A stretch of DNA of 64,000 bases, taken from contig CALNXK010000102.1 in the NCBI GenBank assembly GCA_942486035.1, forward strand, positions 324,501-388,500, read 5' to 3'. The stretch is from Porites lobata (lineage: Eukaryota > Cnidaria > Anthozoa > Scleractinia > Poritidae). Both the position numbers and the translations under genes were made by a program. Positions 1-11,733 of this stretch are shown here, piece after piece; within the stretch, counting starts at the first letter, position 1, and each line of letters opens with the position of its first letter. A model generated the notes under the pieces. That model had not been told where the DNA came from, made no database searches, and saw nothing but the letters and a program-made list of their open reading frames with translations.

Positions 1-322
1 GTGTCGCTCGCTCGGAGGAACTGGAGGTGAATCAGTGAATAGTGCAGGATATTCACTGATTGAGTCGCCAATCACAGCGCACGAAAAACACTATCCTCTG
101 TTTTAGTATATAGATTTAGCCAGGGCTAAAAGCGAATCTCTCGACAACAGTTTACTCAAACAAAATATAAAATCGTGTAATGCTTAGTGGCGAAGGAGAC
201 TAGAACGGTGAAAAACAACTGTTACAATAGGTCTAATTAGCAAGCAACTTTGCACGTGCAGCACACTTTTTTTGTACATTTCTTTGCCGTTGTTTTGCTC
301 GACTACAACGCCAAACTTTCAG
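1..322. repeat. left part of a dispersed MITE-like repeat, interrupted at 322
   Basis: From about 190 to 322 the sequence matches the interior of the repeat at 27535-27910: shared blocks include a stretch around 249-262 reading tttgcacgtgcagcac and the following tgtacatttctttgccg. The right part resumes at 1302 after a transposon insertion. Bases 1-190 hold nothing I recognise. No coding region is supported. Confidence 0.55.
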
Positions 323-1301
323 GAGGGGGGCGTAAGGGGGGTCCGAAAACCGCAAAACCGCACAGAAATACGCCAAAAAACCGCAAACCGCATCGGATTT
401 TTTCCCGAATACCGGAACCGCGCATACATGTAGGCCACAATATGAAAACTGACGTTGGTAAGACTTGTGATATATTCTGATAACATTGCGCGTTAGTATT
501 AAACATGCCATCATAACGCTAACGATATATTGTACTACTATTACTAACCAAATGCCAAGTATGCTGGTCATGTACTTGAACGAGTATTGATATCTCCCTT
601 GACTTTGAAAAACTCTGTCACTGATCCTGTACGTGTTACATTGGGTGACTGATTACTTTGGACGACCCTGTGCTAGTTGTTGAACGCGGAATAAATGTTT
701 CTTCTGGAATTGTGACCTTCTTGTCTCGTAAAGAGTTCACGTTCAGTGGAGAAGACGATTGTTAAAACGTACAGCTCTTCTGAAATTCTCTCCTTTCTTT
801 CCTTCTTCGTAGAAGATTGCCTCGCAATAAATTATTACGTCCTCTTCGCTTTCAGTTGCGACCTCGACGACCTCAGTTGGCACAGTTGCCATTGTCGCGC
901 ATTGAATCAAAGCAACGAGAACACGAGGCTGTTCGGCTGTACGAGCTAACATCCGGCATGGAATTTCACGAAGTCGACGCATCATTGGCCAAAACGGTTA
1001 ATCACATTAAGTATTAACTGGAAAAGGCCGTAATTGCAAACCACAGAGTTAAATTGTAAGCTGATATAATGAACCCTGATGCGTTGTATTCACATAACAC
1101 CTGGCTCGCGTTTGCAAAACAACCGGATGCCGACCGTTCTATAAAGAGTGTTATCACCGCAGACACTTTTTTTTTCACCGAAAACCGCGACCTAAAAGTT
1201 GTAATAACCGCAAACCGCTTAGTGTTTTGAAACCGCAATACCGCGAGTTAAAATAAAAATTACCGCAAAGCCGCATTACCGCAAACCCTTACGCCCCCCT
1301 C
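323..1301. mobile_element. non-autonomous DNA transposon, 979 bp, nested insertion
   Basis: The ends are perfect 16-bp terminal inverted repeats, GAGGGGGGCGTAAGGG at 323-338 and its complement at 1286-1301. They are flanked by a direct duplication TTTCAG at 317-322 and 1302-1307. Just inside both ends are short direct repeats of an AACCGC motif (345-412 and 1180-1285), in the same orientation on both sides. The element interrupts another repeat whose uninterrupted relative is at 27535-27910, which confirms the boundaries. It has no transposase ORF. The superfamily is not assigned; a 6-7 bp duplication does not fit Tc1/mariner (TA) or piggyBac (TTAA). Confidence 0.8.
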
Positions 1302-1511
1302 TTTCAGAAATTGAACTTCCTGCTTACAACTGGTTTCACGTTTTATGGAGGAAATGTTTTACGTGTCCTTGCTCACTTTTTTTTCACTGGCGCACATGGT
1401 GCTCATTTTCACCTTACATTTGGTGGCCGCTAGCATTTCTTATTTTCTCATCGCCGCTACAAAATTTCCATATTGTTCTTTTAACAAAACAAGTGTCTCT
1501 TTTGTCTTTTA

Positions 1512-1555
1512 TCTCTCCCTCTCCCCCTCTCTCTCTCTCTCTCTCTCTCTCTCGC
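1512..1555. repeat. CT microsatellite
   Basis: Nearly uninterrupted (CT)n, preceded by pyrimidine-rich sequence, about 95 bases upstream of the EGF exon acceptor. It makes a spurious open frame through this region. Confidence 0.9.
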
Positions 1556-1649
1556 TTGTCGAGTTTCACTGCATTTTTTCCCTCCCATCACATGAAATTT
1601 TTCCCGGCATTTTTTTCTGGGAATAGACGATTTTCTTTACCATTTTTAG

Positions 1650-1784
1650 ATCTTGATGAGTGCGTACAAGGTTCACATGACTGCCTTCAAAGCCTCGCGT
1701 CTTGTTCAAATATTGATGGCTCGTATAAGTGTTCTTGTAACGACGGGTACATAGGTGACGGAAAGACATACTGCCAGCCAAAAG
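1650..1784 (+). CDS. calcium-binding EGF-like domain exon (partial gene)
   Basis: A single 135-nt exon encodes one complete EGF-like module that begins DLDEC and has six cysteines in EGF order. It contains CSNIDGSYKCSC, which fits the Asp/Asn hydroxylation pattern C-x-N-x4-Y-x-C-x-C, so it is a calcium-binding EGF of the type found in extracellular matrix and receptor proteins. The acceptor is a pyrimidine tract plus TTTTTAG before 1650; the donor is AAAG|GTAAGG at 1785. Both borders are phase 1, the usual symmetric phase of shuffled EGF exons. No neighbouring exon could be assigned with confidence. An open stretch after a CAG at about 2200 (GTVEYDCNDG...) is in the right phase but matches no domain I know and runs into a MITE. 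The protein may be broken or may lie mostly to the left of the window. Confidence 0.7.
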
Positions 1785-2460
1785 GTAAGGATGTTTTTAT
1801 CATTAGTATGTCGGGGTTTATCAGTCTCCAAGCAAGGCAGTCTGGTAATTATCAGGGAATAGCTGAATGTAAACTTCAACGTTTAAAGTGGGCTGACTTT
1901 GATAATGATGATGGTGATGTATGCTGATGATATAAGGATAATCTCATTGATAATGAAACTGTTGATATATATGATGAAAATTAAGACAATCTATGATGTG
2001 ACTGATAAGAGCAGGAGGTAAAAATAGTGATGACGCGCGATGTAGACTAAACTGACTGCTTCAAGAATGGCCATTAACAATAACTGTCGTTCTTTAAATT
2101 TGGAAATAAAGTACCTCACTTGTGTCATGGTAAAAAGTATGTCCTGAATTCAAAAATTTTTTAAAATCTCTATTCCTTAAAACTCCTCTCTCCCCAGCCC
2201 TTGTGTTATACGGAACTGTGGAATACGACTGCAACGACGGCGACGCAACAGCGCTGCCATTTCTAAATCTGCCTTATGAATCAGAACCAGAAAATTGCGA
2301 CATAGAAAGAAAATTTGTCTTTCTCTTTAGAATTCACTGCAATATTCACTTGTGACAATGAAATGGAAATGTTTGCTGGACAAACCCCACCACCTACCTT
2401 GTACCAGGAAACACTCGAGTTCTGTCAGTAGCCGGGAAAGACTCCTGAGTCGCTCTCGGA
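1785..2460. other. sequence between EGF exon and MITE; possible decayed exon near 2200-2350
   Basis: AT-rich sequence with ATG/GATGAT-rich simple stretches at 1900-1990. A pyrimidine tract and CAG at about 2190-2200 could be a splice acceptor in phase 1 with the EGF exon. The reading frame after it stops at about 2355 and has only scattered cysteines. I do not call it a gene. Confidence 0.3.
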
Positions 2461-2648
2461 ATAGACCTATTCGGCTAACTCAATGTTGTACCCAATTCAA
2501 ACCCTTTGGGAATAAAACGTTTTGTTTCAGGAATTTCCATATCATTTAAATGTGAATGCCACATTATAATGCAAATGCAATACACAAAGAATCTTATCCC
2601 CGGGAGATTTGAATTGGGTACAACATTGAGTTAGCCGAATAGGTCTAT
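2461..2648. mobile_element. MITE with perfect 41-bp terminal inverted repeats
   Basis: Bases 2461-2501 are the exact reverse complement of 2608-2648 (outer end atagacctattcggctaac). The 106-bp interior has no ORF. CTCGG occurs just outside both ends (2454-2458 and 2650-2654), which is probably the target-site duplication. The perfect arms suggest a recent insertion. Confidence 0.85.
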
Positions 2649-3020
2649 ACTCGGCTCCACTAGCAACGGACAGGTTACTAATGAAACTTGGAAATGCAGC
2701 AGCGTTCTGTCATCCTGATGGAATTCCCCGAATTTTGATGATCAGGACTGGCCTTTTGCAAGAGTGATTGCAAAACATGGTGCCGAACCCTGGAGAAAAA
2801 TACGTGGCATAGCAGAGACGGCTAAGTGGATATGGGGAGACACCAACAGCAACACTTCTTATTGCTGACTGTCACTACAGTAAAAAACTAGTACGTTTGA
2901 GTTTAATCATGTCGGTAGAGGTCAAGAGATCGTTGCTTCAAGCTCATTTATTTATAATTTGCATCATTAGTCTTTCGCATAGCAAATAAGGTGGCCCTTC
3001 TTTTGATGCCTTAAAGGAGC

Positions 3021-3513
3021 CAGGGGCACCCAGCGACTGTTTTCTGTAAAATATCTGTTCGGAGAAGCAAAAATTCCTAACATTTTCTATAGCTTGAAGA
3101 AGGCTAAAAATTTCTAGATGACCGTTCCATTTATATGTACAATTTTCGTAGTATATCTATTAAATTCCCTATACGATTTTCTAATGAGTTTAATTTCGCA
3201 TTTTAGTCCGCAAGTAAGGTTATTTTTCGTCGAAAAAGGAGACCTAAAATTTTCGGATTTGAAAATGCGATGGAGAGGAGAATCAGAAAAATTCTCGTTT
3301 CGGTAAAACTTAAAATTGCGTCTAAAATTTTCGGGAAAATGATACCGAAGCCCTTGTAATTTCGAAAAGACTCAAAGTTGCCCTAGGACGACCGAACCAG
3401 ATACAAGTTTTATAGCGCCGCTTAGAATCCATTTCTGGAGATCTAAAAGTACTCTGGATAGCCTAAAAGTGTTTTCAGTACATTTAGGAGGAAACCGTTG
3501 TTGGGTGCCCCTG
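3021..3513. mobile_element. MITE, CAGGGGCACCCA family, copy 1
   Basis: Inverted ends CAGGGGCACCCAGCGAC (3021) and the complement of TTGTTGGGTGCCCCTG (3498-3513). The interior is AT-rich, non-coding and rich in aattttcgg motifs. A second copy is at 6329-6726. Flanking bases aggagc/aagagc resemble an imperfect 6-bp duplication. The CAGGGG ends resemble hAT elements, but hAT normally duplicates 8 bp. Confidence 0.8.
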
Positions 3514-6328
3514 AAGAGCTGTGTCAAAATTCAAGCAGTTGGAAACCTGCCACCAAATTGAGTAAAACATGAAATGGCCGCTCAAAACGTCAAAAGGAGG
3601 TATCAATAACACAGCAGAAAACGAACAAGGATTGCAATTGTCAATTCTGAAAACTTTTAGCCTAAGTTAATTTTTTCATTAATTTGTTGTTTGTAACGTT
3701 TGATCATCCAGGAACCGATTACCCACCACCTAATTTGACATACTGCATGTAATGCTTGGCATAAACAAGAGCTCTCATCAATCTTTACTGAATAGCTGCT
3801 TCCGATATGCCAGAAACGTCCACTCACATAACACAAGATATGCTTCAAAAGACAATCTATACGAGACTTGTTATAGAACAAACATTGGCAGACAAACAAT
3901 ATCTGCAACGGCAGTAGATCTCTAGCAGGAACTAACCCCTGACTTTTAACGCTTAAGTACTCCTCTGTTTTTTAAAAAAGGGTCAAACAACTGTACCTAA
4001 ATTAAGCAAAATTCTTCTTCTGACATCTAACACCAACGAGCACCTCTTTCTTCAATTCTTTTGTGGATGATATGCTATATGCTCTTAGCTTTATGCTGTG
4101 GTCTTTTTGTTTGTTTTTCGTTTTGTTTTGTCTTTTTTTTTTTGCTTAGCCATTCTTGCTATGCTTTAGGTTATGCTCATCCATTACATTTTTATTTATT
4201 CCTTATTTTTCTGTCTTTCATGTATTTTCTCTCAATTAAGCTAAAGTTCAAATATACATGTACAGATTTTATCTCTATAGTGATAGGAAGGATTTACTCA
4301 AAGTGTTTTATTTTGAAGTCAGTACGCGTTTATTAGCTATTAGTGTTTAAATAAGAAGTGTTAAGCTGGTAATTAATGACATTTTAAAGTTTTAGCTTTC
4401 GAATGTTCGCTTAAAGTTTCATAGCTTGGCTCTTTTCGCATTAGCCATAAGATTTTTTCAAGACATTTTACTGTGTTTACAATGAGCCGCATTCAGCTGT
4501 GGCGGCTCGTGCCGCTATTTTTGAAATGCTTTGTTTTATGCTTTTTGTAATTTGCTAAATAACTCTACGTGCAAAAGCCAACAGCGGCCTATTCATAGTA
4601 CAAGCAGAACAAACCTAATGAGTTTCCGTTTGTTTCATAAGTTTATATATTTAATAGTAGTAGTTCAACTTCAGTAATGATTTCTAAAATATTGGTCTTC
4701 TGAATAGTAGTGCTCTAATTTAATCTATTTTCTTAAATAGCCTCATTCTACAAAAGAGCGGCATTTCACAGTAACACCTTGTCAAGCGAATGCAGCTCGT
4801 CTTTAATTGAAGTATTTTTGAGCGATCACGTTTTTTCTCTGCAAATATAATGGTTCTTAGTTTACTTCCGTAAATAGTCGCTTCGTCTAAATTTAGGATT
4901 TCGAAAGTTTTGTTGACCTGCAAATTCGGAAAATGTCTGCTTTTGTTGAAGGTGAAAAACTAGGCAATTAGACAGTTCTGCTACATGCCCAGCAAGCCGC
5001 TAGCTAACCTTGCAATTCTATTCACATAGCAAAATTACGTGCCTAAAAGCTGCCTTGCTGACTTGGCATACTTTGCTAGTTTATTGTCCTAGTGCTTTTT
5101 ACTCCTAAAATAGAATCCGCAACAATAATTTTCGCTTAACTTCAAACGAGTTTGTTTGTATATCTATTGAAGTCTTTTGTGCTGAATACCTGTAGTAATG
5201 GTATATATTAAGTAAGTTAGTTTGTAGTAACTTTCGATTGCACCGATTATATTGTCAACTACATAGATTGCTTCGAGTAGGTGTACAAGAATAAACACTG
5301 TTGGAACCAAGTCGGGTTTGTCTTATTCTCTGCTGCATTCCAGTTAGTGGTTTGAGCCCGGTCCTAGGAGTTGTGACGGCTCTTACCCGCAAGCGAGTTG
5401 CCATTTGAGTCTAGCTTCCCCAGTTTATAGAGGACAAATTCCAGAGTTCAAACCCCGAGTTCCCGTTTATCCCTTAAAGTCGTTCAAAAGTGGAAAAACC
5501 TTCCGTCACATTATGTTGAACATTAATTAGATTATCATCTATAAGGCAGTCAGTGGACTCGGTTGAACAGGGCTCGTGGGCCGGGATTTCATGGTGTACG
5601 GGATGGGAACTCGTCAGTTTAGCGTTTTAGTTACTTCCTTTTATCGACAGTCAGCTGTCTGTTCCGGCAAACTCCTCGTTTTCTTACAATATAATACGTC
5701 TATCTCTTGATCTGTCCAGTCTAATTTTCATGGCAGCCCAGTGAACGCCTTCCGGCGTCTAGTTTATACCATAGCCTCGGGATGAGGTACTTCAGGGAGA
5801 CGCCTACCTTGAAGATTTTCTTTGCACTGTGTATGCCCTTTGCCTAGCCCGCCTTAAGTAACTTATACCGTTGTTAGGGCAAAAGAGCAAATTTTCATTG
5901 TGGAGCGTGTTGGATAAATAAACTGTGCGCGTGCTAGACTAATGAACTGTGCGTACTAGATTTACTAAACTCTGAGCCTGCGCAAGCTGTAAGCTGTATA
6001 TAAAAAGCCGGTTACACGATTTAGCGTTGCTTCTTGTCATTTTCCTTCTCAACTCGTCTTTAGCCACAGGACCGTCGCCCAATAAGCACGCTCATGACGG
6101 CGACGGCAACGACGACGAAAACGTGACTCTAAAAAGTGAATTCGCGTCATTATTCCCCTGCCCCGCCGTCGTTGTGGGATTTGTCAAATATATAATGTTG
6201 GCAAATCTTTCTCGAGTAGGATTCTAAAGGAGTGTATCTAAGTTCAGAAAAAGAACTAGGAAATCGCTGTCATTTTCACTTCATAAAGCGTTAAATTAGG
6301 AAATTTCATGTCGTAGCCGTGCAGTGAC
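3514..6328. other. intergenic, no gene recognised
   Basis: AT-rich DNA without a convincing ORF, splice-bounded exon or RNA gene. Around 5285-5390 there is an AATAAA followed by a G/T-rich stretch and a TGGTTTGAGCCCGG that could be a degraded LTR junction, but I could not find a second LTR. At about 6090-6180 a gacggcgacggcaacgacg block resembles the ends of the repeat at 27535-27910. Confidence 0.4.
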
Positions 6329-6726
6329 CAGGGGCACCCAACGACAATTTTTGGAAAATATCTGTTCGGAAGACGATTTGAGATCTAGAATTTTCGGAAC
6401 ATTTGTTGTTAAATTTCTTGCTTGCCTGCCTCTCCTAGGATTTTCGAACCCCCCCAAAATGGTGTAATTGCCCATTTTTAACGGATTTTTACCCTAAAAA
6501 GGTCACCTAGAATTTTCGGGAGCCTTTTTTCTGGCTGAAATTTTCGAAAAGGTAAGTTTTGATCCCTATAATTTTCGGATCACCAGACTCTCAGCTAGGA
6601 AATGCGAACAGATGAAAAATTTTTAGGGGATAAAAATATGCCTATATCTACTGTTTAAATACTAAAATACGTTCAACCATGCTATGTTTAAGTGGTTTTG
6701 AACTATATTCTCGTTGGGTGCCCCTG
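6329..6726. mobile_element. MITE, CAGGGGCACCCA family, copy 2
   Basis: Ends CAGGGGCACCCAACGAC and, at the right, the complement ending GTTGGGTGCCCCTG at 6726. Exact flanking duplication AGTGAC at 6323-6328 and 6727-6732. It shares ends and internal aattttcgga motifs with the copy at 3021-3513. No ORF. Confidence 0.85.
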
Positions 6727-7504
6727 AGTGACGGCCGGAGGCAGGGGAAATGTACAAAAAAGGGTGACACAATCGTGTTGTTTTGCTTATTTAAACCTTT
6801 TCCCTTTTTGTCGGTCTCTCTTTGGCTCGCATGGGATCCGTTTGCACTGGCCCTTCGGAAGGGGAAGGACAGGGGCGTGGGAGCCCAGGAGAATAGAGGT
6901 GGAGGGGTACGGAAGGCGAACGAGGAAAGGGCAGGAAGTGGGAGTTCTAACAGGGTGGGAAGTGGGAGAAATAGGGGAAAATTACACAACAGTGCCTAAT
7001 GTCTTGCAATCGAAAAGGGACTAAAGGGATCAAGCCAAGAAAAAGGGAGTAGGAAATGCAAAACACAGGAGGCAGGAGGTTTGGACCTCGCCTTTCCCTC
7101 TCCTCTATTTCAGGGAAATCACAATTTATACCGTTGTTTTCATCGGCAGACAAGTATGATAATTCTGTGATGCTTGTTACATTGCAAAGGTTACCGTTGT
7201 GTACAATGAAGCGATAAAAAGTAGAAATTGAAGATGCTTTTTTTCTTGCGCGTCTTTGCCATTCTTGAGCTCTGAGAGGTGAAGACGAACCTTGCAAGTT
7301 ATGATGACCCCGCAGGATGTACACTTGCTGAAAATCGTATTGTCACAAACATAAATCAAGATTGTCCCACATAATTAAAGGCAGGAAACTGAAGAAAGCA
7401 CAGGACACCCAAAGATTAGTGTGCTGAGCACTTCAGGCCTGGGGGTATGCAGCAATTAGGTACCTTGTCCTAAGTGCTTAGAGGAATATTGGTAAATTAC
7501 ATCT
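6727..7504. other. intergenic, no gene recognised
   Basis: GC-richer purine-rich sequence at 6840-7000 gives overlapping open frames on both strands with low-complexity translations and no domain. I treat these as chance ORFs. The interval ends at the 3' end of the UPF0728 gene. Confidence 0.4.
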
Positions 7505-7524
7505 CTTTCTTCTCAAGAGATAAC

Positions 7525-7530
7525 TTTATT
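7525..7530 (-). terminator. polyadenylation signal of the UPF0728 gene
   Basis: AATAAA on the minus strand, 134 bases after the stop codon at 7664. It is the first canonical signal downstream. Confidence 0.6.
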
Positions 7531-7663
7531 GACAAACTTGTCTTATTTACAAAGCACAGTGAAGAACATTTCCTTCATTTTGTGCACATATTTTGTACGA
7601 AATACACTTAAAAACAGTGTGGAAATAGTAAAAATATATTGATAAAAATCAATTTTCTGTAGG

Positions 7664-10600
7664 TCAGTAGGCTTTGTTGACAGCAGTGAGGGCTTCTTTG
7701 CATATTGGATCAAGCTTTCCATCACCACCTGAACAACAACAAAAAAAGCTGTAAACTGCAGCACTGAGTCATATCTATACAATGACCTAGCACTATAGGT
7801 ACTAAAATTAGAACACTCCTAAAAGGCTGCAACCATCAGGTAACAGTATTTTGAGTTATCTCTTAACTCTAAGGTTGCTAAAACCAGTATAACCAGCCCA
7901 GAAACTCATCAAGGTGGTAAATGGCAATGCTGCGGATGAGAGTACAAGAGTACATTTCCTCTCCATACACCGTATTCACAAATGGCGGACACGCGGGAAA
8001 AAACTGGTGCCTAGTCATGAAAGCGAGGCGTTGGGGGATAAACAAAAATTGCAAATGAAGACTTTCAGTGAACTTGCAGAGTGTTTAGCACGGATTCCAC
8101 CTAAAATAACTTTGTATGGGCGTCTTTTTAAATATAATTACGTGGGATGTCTTCCTGCTTTTAATGTTTAACTGATTTGCTGTTTGCAATCAAAAGGGAC
8201 GCGTATATCTTCAAGGAAACAGGATGATTTTGTAGGTTTCCGAAGCATCAGAAGCTCGACAAGTGGACGGGCGATGGCTGGAGAAAAGCGGCAAACAGGT
8301 TAGCCCAAACTTCACATTGAAACCGAGTACAAAAGCCAGCTCACTGCAATTCGGTAAAACAGAAATATAAACAATGCAAATCTTGGTGGCAAGAAAAAAA
8401 GAAATAAGCGACAGATATATGGCCTACTTGACTGTTGACGCAAGAGACGTCTGCCATTGAACAAAACAGTTCAAGTCGAGATGGAAAAAAGGAAGACAGG
8501 AAAGAAGCGGTGACTGAGGTTTCGATAAAGTTATGTTTGTTTTTTTTTTACCAGTACATTATTCTTTGGTCTTCATCGATGAAGGACATCAATTAGAACT
8601 ATTTTTTTAGTTTAAATACAGGAGCAATCGAGTGGAGTACGCTCAAAATTTCAACTTGTTACTCGGCAGACTCGGTAAGCCGGCCACATATCATTTCAGC
8701 AAGTAAATTTCGTATTTCTTATCTTTGGCTGTTAAGAGTTTTAACTTCATGATCCCTAATATTTTAAAAGTGAAGAATACATAAATAAATAAAATGATGG
8801 TCTTCTTAAACGGATCCAGACTCGAATTTAATGATTCGAAACAGAAGCTTGCCATGTTCAGTCCTGACACAAACATTGTCTTAAAAGTTTAACTTAGTAA
8901 AATGTGAGCTTTATACCACTTTTTTACCAAAAGCAGTCCGACATAATGCCCTAAAAGAAACCAGGCAAATAGCAAGCCATAAGATTCACACACTTCAGCT
9001 TCTAGTTTTGATAAAATTGTTTTATTTCGTAATGACAAAGAAATCAAAAGATTTTTGCTAAGCTCTGCCAACGTACCTCCAACAATTCACTCCAAAGCGA
9101 CAGAATTAATATTATCCAAAGGAAGCTGTAAATACAGACATACATAGATATGTATAAAATGACGCTGACATGAATGAATGAGTCTCGTGAATGAATCTTT
9201 CACCCGCTCTCAACTTGACCTGTTTTGTATAATGGCGGAGGTCTCTTCCATTGACAAGTAGGCCATATATCCGTCGCTTATTTCTTTTTTTCTTGCCACC
9301 AATATCTGTTTTTATTTCTGTTTTACAGAACAGTAGTGAGCTGGCTTTCGTATTCGGTTTCAGTGTGAAGTCTGGGCCAACATGTTTGCCGCTTTTCTCC
9401 AGCCATCGCCCACTAAGTTGTCGAGCTTCTGAGGCTTCGGAAACCTTCAAAATCTTCCTGTTTCCTTGAAGATGTACGCGTCCCTTTTGATTGCAATCAG
9501 CATATCAGTACTAAACATTAAAAGCAGAAGACGTGACACATCATTGTATTTAAAAAGACGTCCATACAAAGTTATTTTAGGTGGAATCCGTGCTAAACAC
9601 TCTGCAAGTTCACTGAAAGTCTTCATTTGCAATTTTATCCTCCAACGCCTTGCTTTCATAGGCACCAGTTTTTTCCCGCGTGTCCGCCATTTGTGAATAC
9701 GGTGTATGTTGATACATTATTAACAGTAAGCTCAGACATCTGTACATTTTGCAACAAGTTATCTTCATATCGGGTCAACCAAACTAGACAAATGGAAAAC
9801 TGGCGTTGATCTCTGAGAAACTTTAGACCAGTGAGGAAACCATGAGTAACTTATAGACTTACCATATTGGAGATCTTGAATCTTACAGCAATAAATTGTT
9901 TCTCCATGAACAACCAACTCTACATCATCTCTGTCTGGAGTTTTTACAAACTCTACAGTGTGACCTTCACTTCTTAGCAGTGCTGACAAAGACAAGGTAA
10001 AAACCCTTCAATGCAGAGGTCCGCTCGACGCGGAAATAAAACCAACTGGTTTTTCTTGCCAGATCTCTAACGTAGAGATGCTAATGCCAGACATCACTGG
10101 AAGTGGGAATTAAAACAAAACTGAATGCAAGGCTGGCAATAGGGCATTTTGTGGCCAATACTTCGGCTAACAAAATTAGCCTTCCTCAGGGCCAGAGCTA
10201 CACTGAAAGAGAATTTAAATCTACATAAGAGGTTAATGATAAACTAAAAATGATTCCAAGAGATAGCCAAAATATTGGCCTCAAATAAGTCAGCCTTTTG
10301 CCGTATTGACAGCCTTGCATTCCGTTTTGTTTTAAAGACAAAGCCATATAGCCTTTGTTACTTTGCTGACAGACGTAAAGAGTAGACACCATCTCACACG
10401 TCATCTTATCAGCACTAGATTGCTATGTGCCCAAATTTATATGCGAGGGGCCCAGTTGGTTAGAGTTTTTGAATTTTCACTGGAAGAAGTATCGAAAATT
10501 TGCATAATAAAGTAAACATTGAAATGCATAATGCTAAATCAAAATTTTTTGAAGACAAGATTGGAGAAAGCTCTGGGTCGAATGATCCTAGGAAAACCTG

Positions 10601-11733
10601 GACACTTATTAATTCACAATTAGGGAGAAATAACAAATTGAATAATGTGAGCTCTCTATCGGTGAAGGGAATGAAAATGAAATATTGGACTCTAAATCTA
10701 TAGCTGAAGCTTTCAATCACTATTTTATAATCATAGGACCGAAGCTTACAGCGGAATGTGGCAATGAGCAGTGCATCAATACTGAGCCTCGGGTAATTGA
10801 TGATGCTAGCCAATGCCACACGCACAATTTAAATTTTCACCAGTTCTTGTCAGTAGTGTTATTTCAGCACTGAGAAACTTAAAACCATCCAAAGCAACTG
10901 GTTTGGATAAAACTCCTGCCAAAATTCTTAACTGTCTGTGAATATCATTGCACCCTCACTCACGTTCATCTTTAATCTGTCCCTCATGACGCCGGGCATA
11001 TACATGGATGAATAGAAATGTGCTCCTGTAACACCTATTTTTAAATGGAGACTGACGGCAATGTAAAAACTACTGTCCCATTTCCATATTACCAATTGTG
11101 AGCAAAGCATTCGAAAAAGAGGTCTTCTGTCAGCTCTATTGCTATCTAACTGAAAACTCAATGCTGTCAAAGGAAGGCTTAAGAGTCGATTTTATCCGAG
11201 AGATTTTTGGGTTGTTCGTATGGGAGACTGGGAGATTTTGTGCTGCATCCAGGAGAGTTGCCATAAGTGTACACTGAAGAAAAAAAACGTTTTCTCTGAG
11301 TCGTTTATCTTCCCACCCCAAAAAGAAGCCGTTTTGGAACATACTTGCGAGAGAAAAAAATCATAATTCAGTGGTTACCCTGGAAAATTTTTATTTAACA
11401 CCTGGTTTATGATATGCTCACTTTAAGATGACAAGTCTTTTTGAAAAGGGACAGCTTGTGAACCGAGGCGTTCCAAGCCAATGGTGCGCTTCTACAGTGC
11501 ATTGTATAGTTACGATTTCGGTTGATTAAGTCTAATGGACTAAACCCGCTAAATACGCGTTACTAGTATCATCAACATTACGGTACTACTTTCATACTAA
11601 GTAACTTAGCACTTTAGCTCCCTGTAGTTTAACAGTTTTTACCTTGCAATCCTTCTAATCGAGCAGTCCGATGCTCCACTATTCCACATGACATATAAGG
11701 GCCAAACTTTACCGTAACTTTATGTTTGACCAT
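7664..11733 (-). CDS. C10orf53: UPF0728 family protein (C10orf53 homologue), complete, three exons
   Basis: The exons are 11733-11643, 9982-9863 and 7728-7664 (91+120+65 nt, 91 residues, stop TGA at 7664-7666). Human C10orf53 has about 93 residues. Exon 1 gives MVKHKVTVKFGPYMSCGIVE and ends EHRTARLEGLQ, the family's N-terminal signature (GPY, VEH, RL.GLQ). Exon 2 gives ALLRSEGHTVEFV through CKIQDLQYG. Exon 3 gives GDGKLDPICKEALTAVNKAY, which matches the family C-terminus GGDGKLDPLCEKA...AVLNAY. All junctions are GT-AG and keep the frame (phases 1 and 1). The family's molecular function is unknown and I do not infer one. Intron 1 holds a dead LINE; intron 2 holds a 1.7-kb long-inverted-repeat element. 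The gene is divergent from the PARP gene. Confidence 0.93.
7964..9708. mobile_element. foldback-like element with ~500-bp inverted arms, inside UPF0728 intron 2
   Basis: The left arm (7964 to about 8480) and right arm (about 9205 to 9708) are diverged reverse complements along their whole length. Both contain the outer catacaccgtattcacaaat block and the central cgatggctggagaaaagcgg block. About 725 bp lie between. No transposase is recognisable; open frames in the arms are short and differ between arms. This could be one foldback element or two copies inserted head to head. Confidence 0.75.
10486..11180 (+). pseudogene. decayed non-LTR retrotransposon reverse transcriptase fragment
   Basis: Conceptual pieces in several frames reproduce the region just before and within the RT domain of Jockey/CR1-group LINEs. 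They include KTWTLINSQLGRNNK, SKSIAEAFNHYF, ALRNLKPSKATGLDK (about 10866-10910), LTFIFNLSLMT and ISILPIVSKAFEKE (about 11080-11120). Several frameshifts and stops separate them, so the fragment is dead. It lies on the strand opposite to the host gene, in intron 1 of the UPF0728 gene. Confidence 0.85.

Noticed and set aside
233..571. 112-codon minus-strand ORF
   Set aside because: It crosses the terminal repeat of the 323-1301 transposon and has no recognisable domain.
1493..1927. 144-codon plus-strand ORF through the CT microsatellite and EGF exon
   Set aside because: Only 1650-1784 is coding. The rest translates a microsatellite and intron sequence; good splice sites bound the exon.
3657..3908. 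83-codon minus-strand ORF
   Set aside because: The opposite strand also gives retroelement-like fragments with many stops. I could not assign either strand to a family.
5285..5400. LTR retrotransposon junction with primer-binding site
   Set aside because: AATAAA and a TGG-led stretch are suggestive, but no second LTR, gag or pol was found.
6647..7324. Overlapping 98-125 codon ORFs on both strands
   Set aside because: Low-complexity translations from purine-rich DNA; mutually overlapping; no family.
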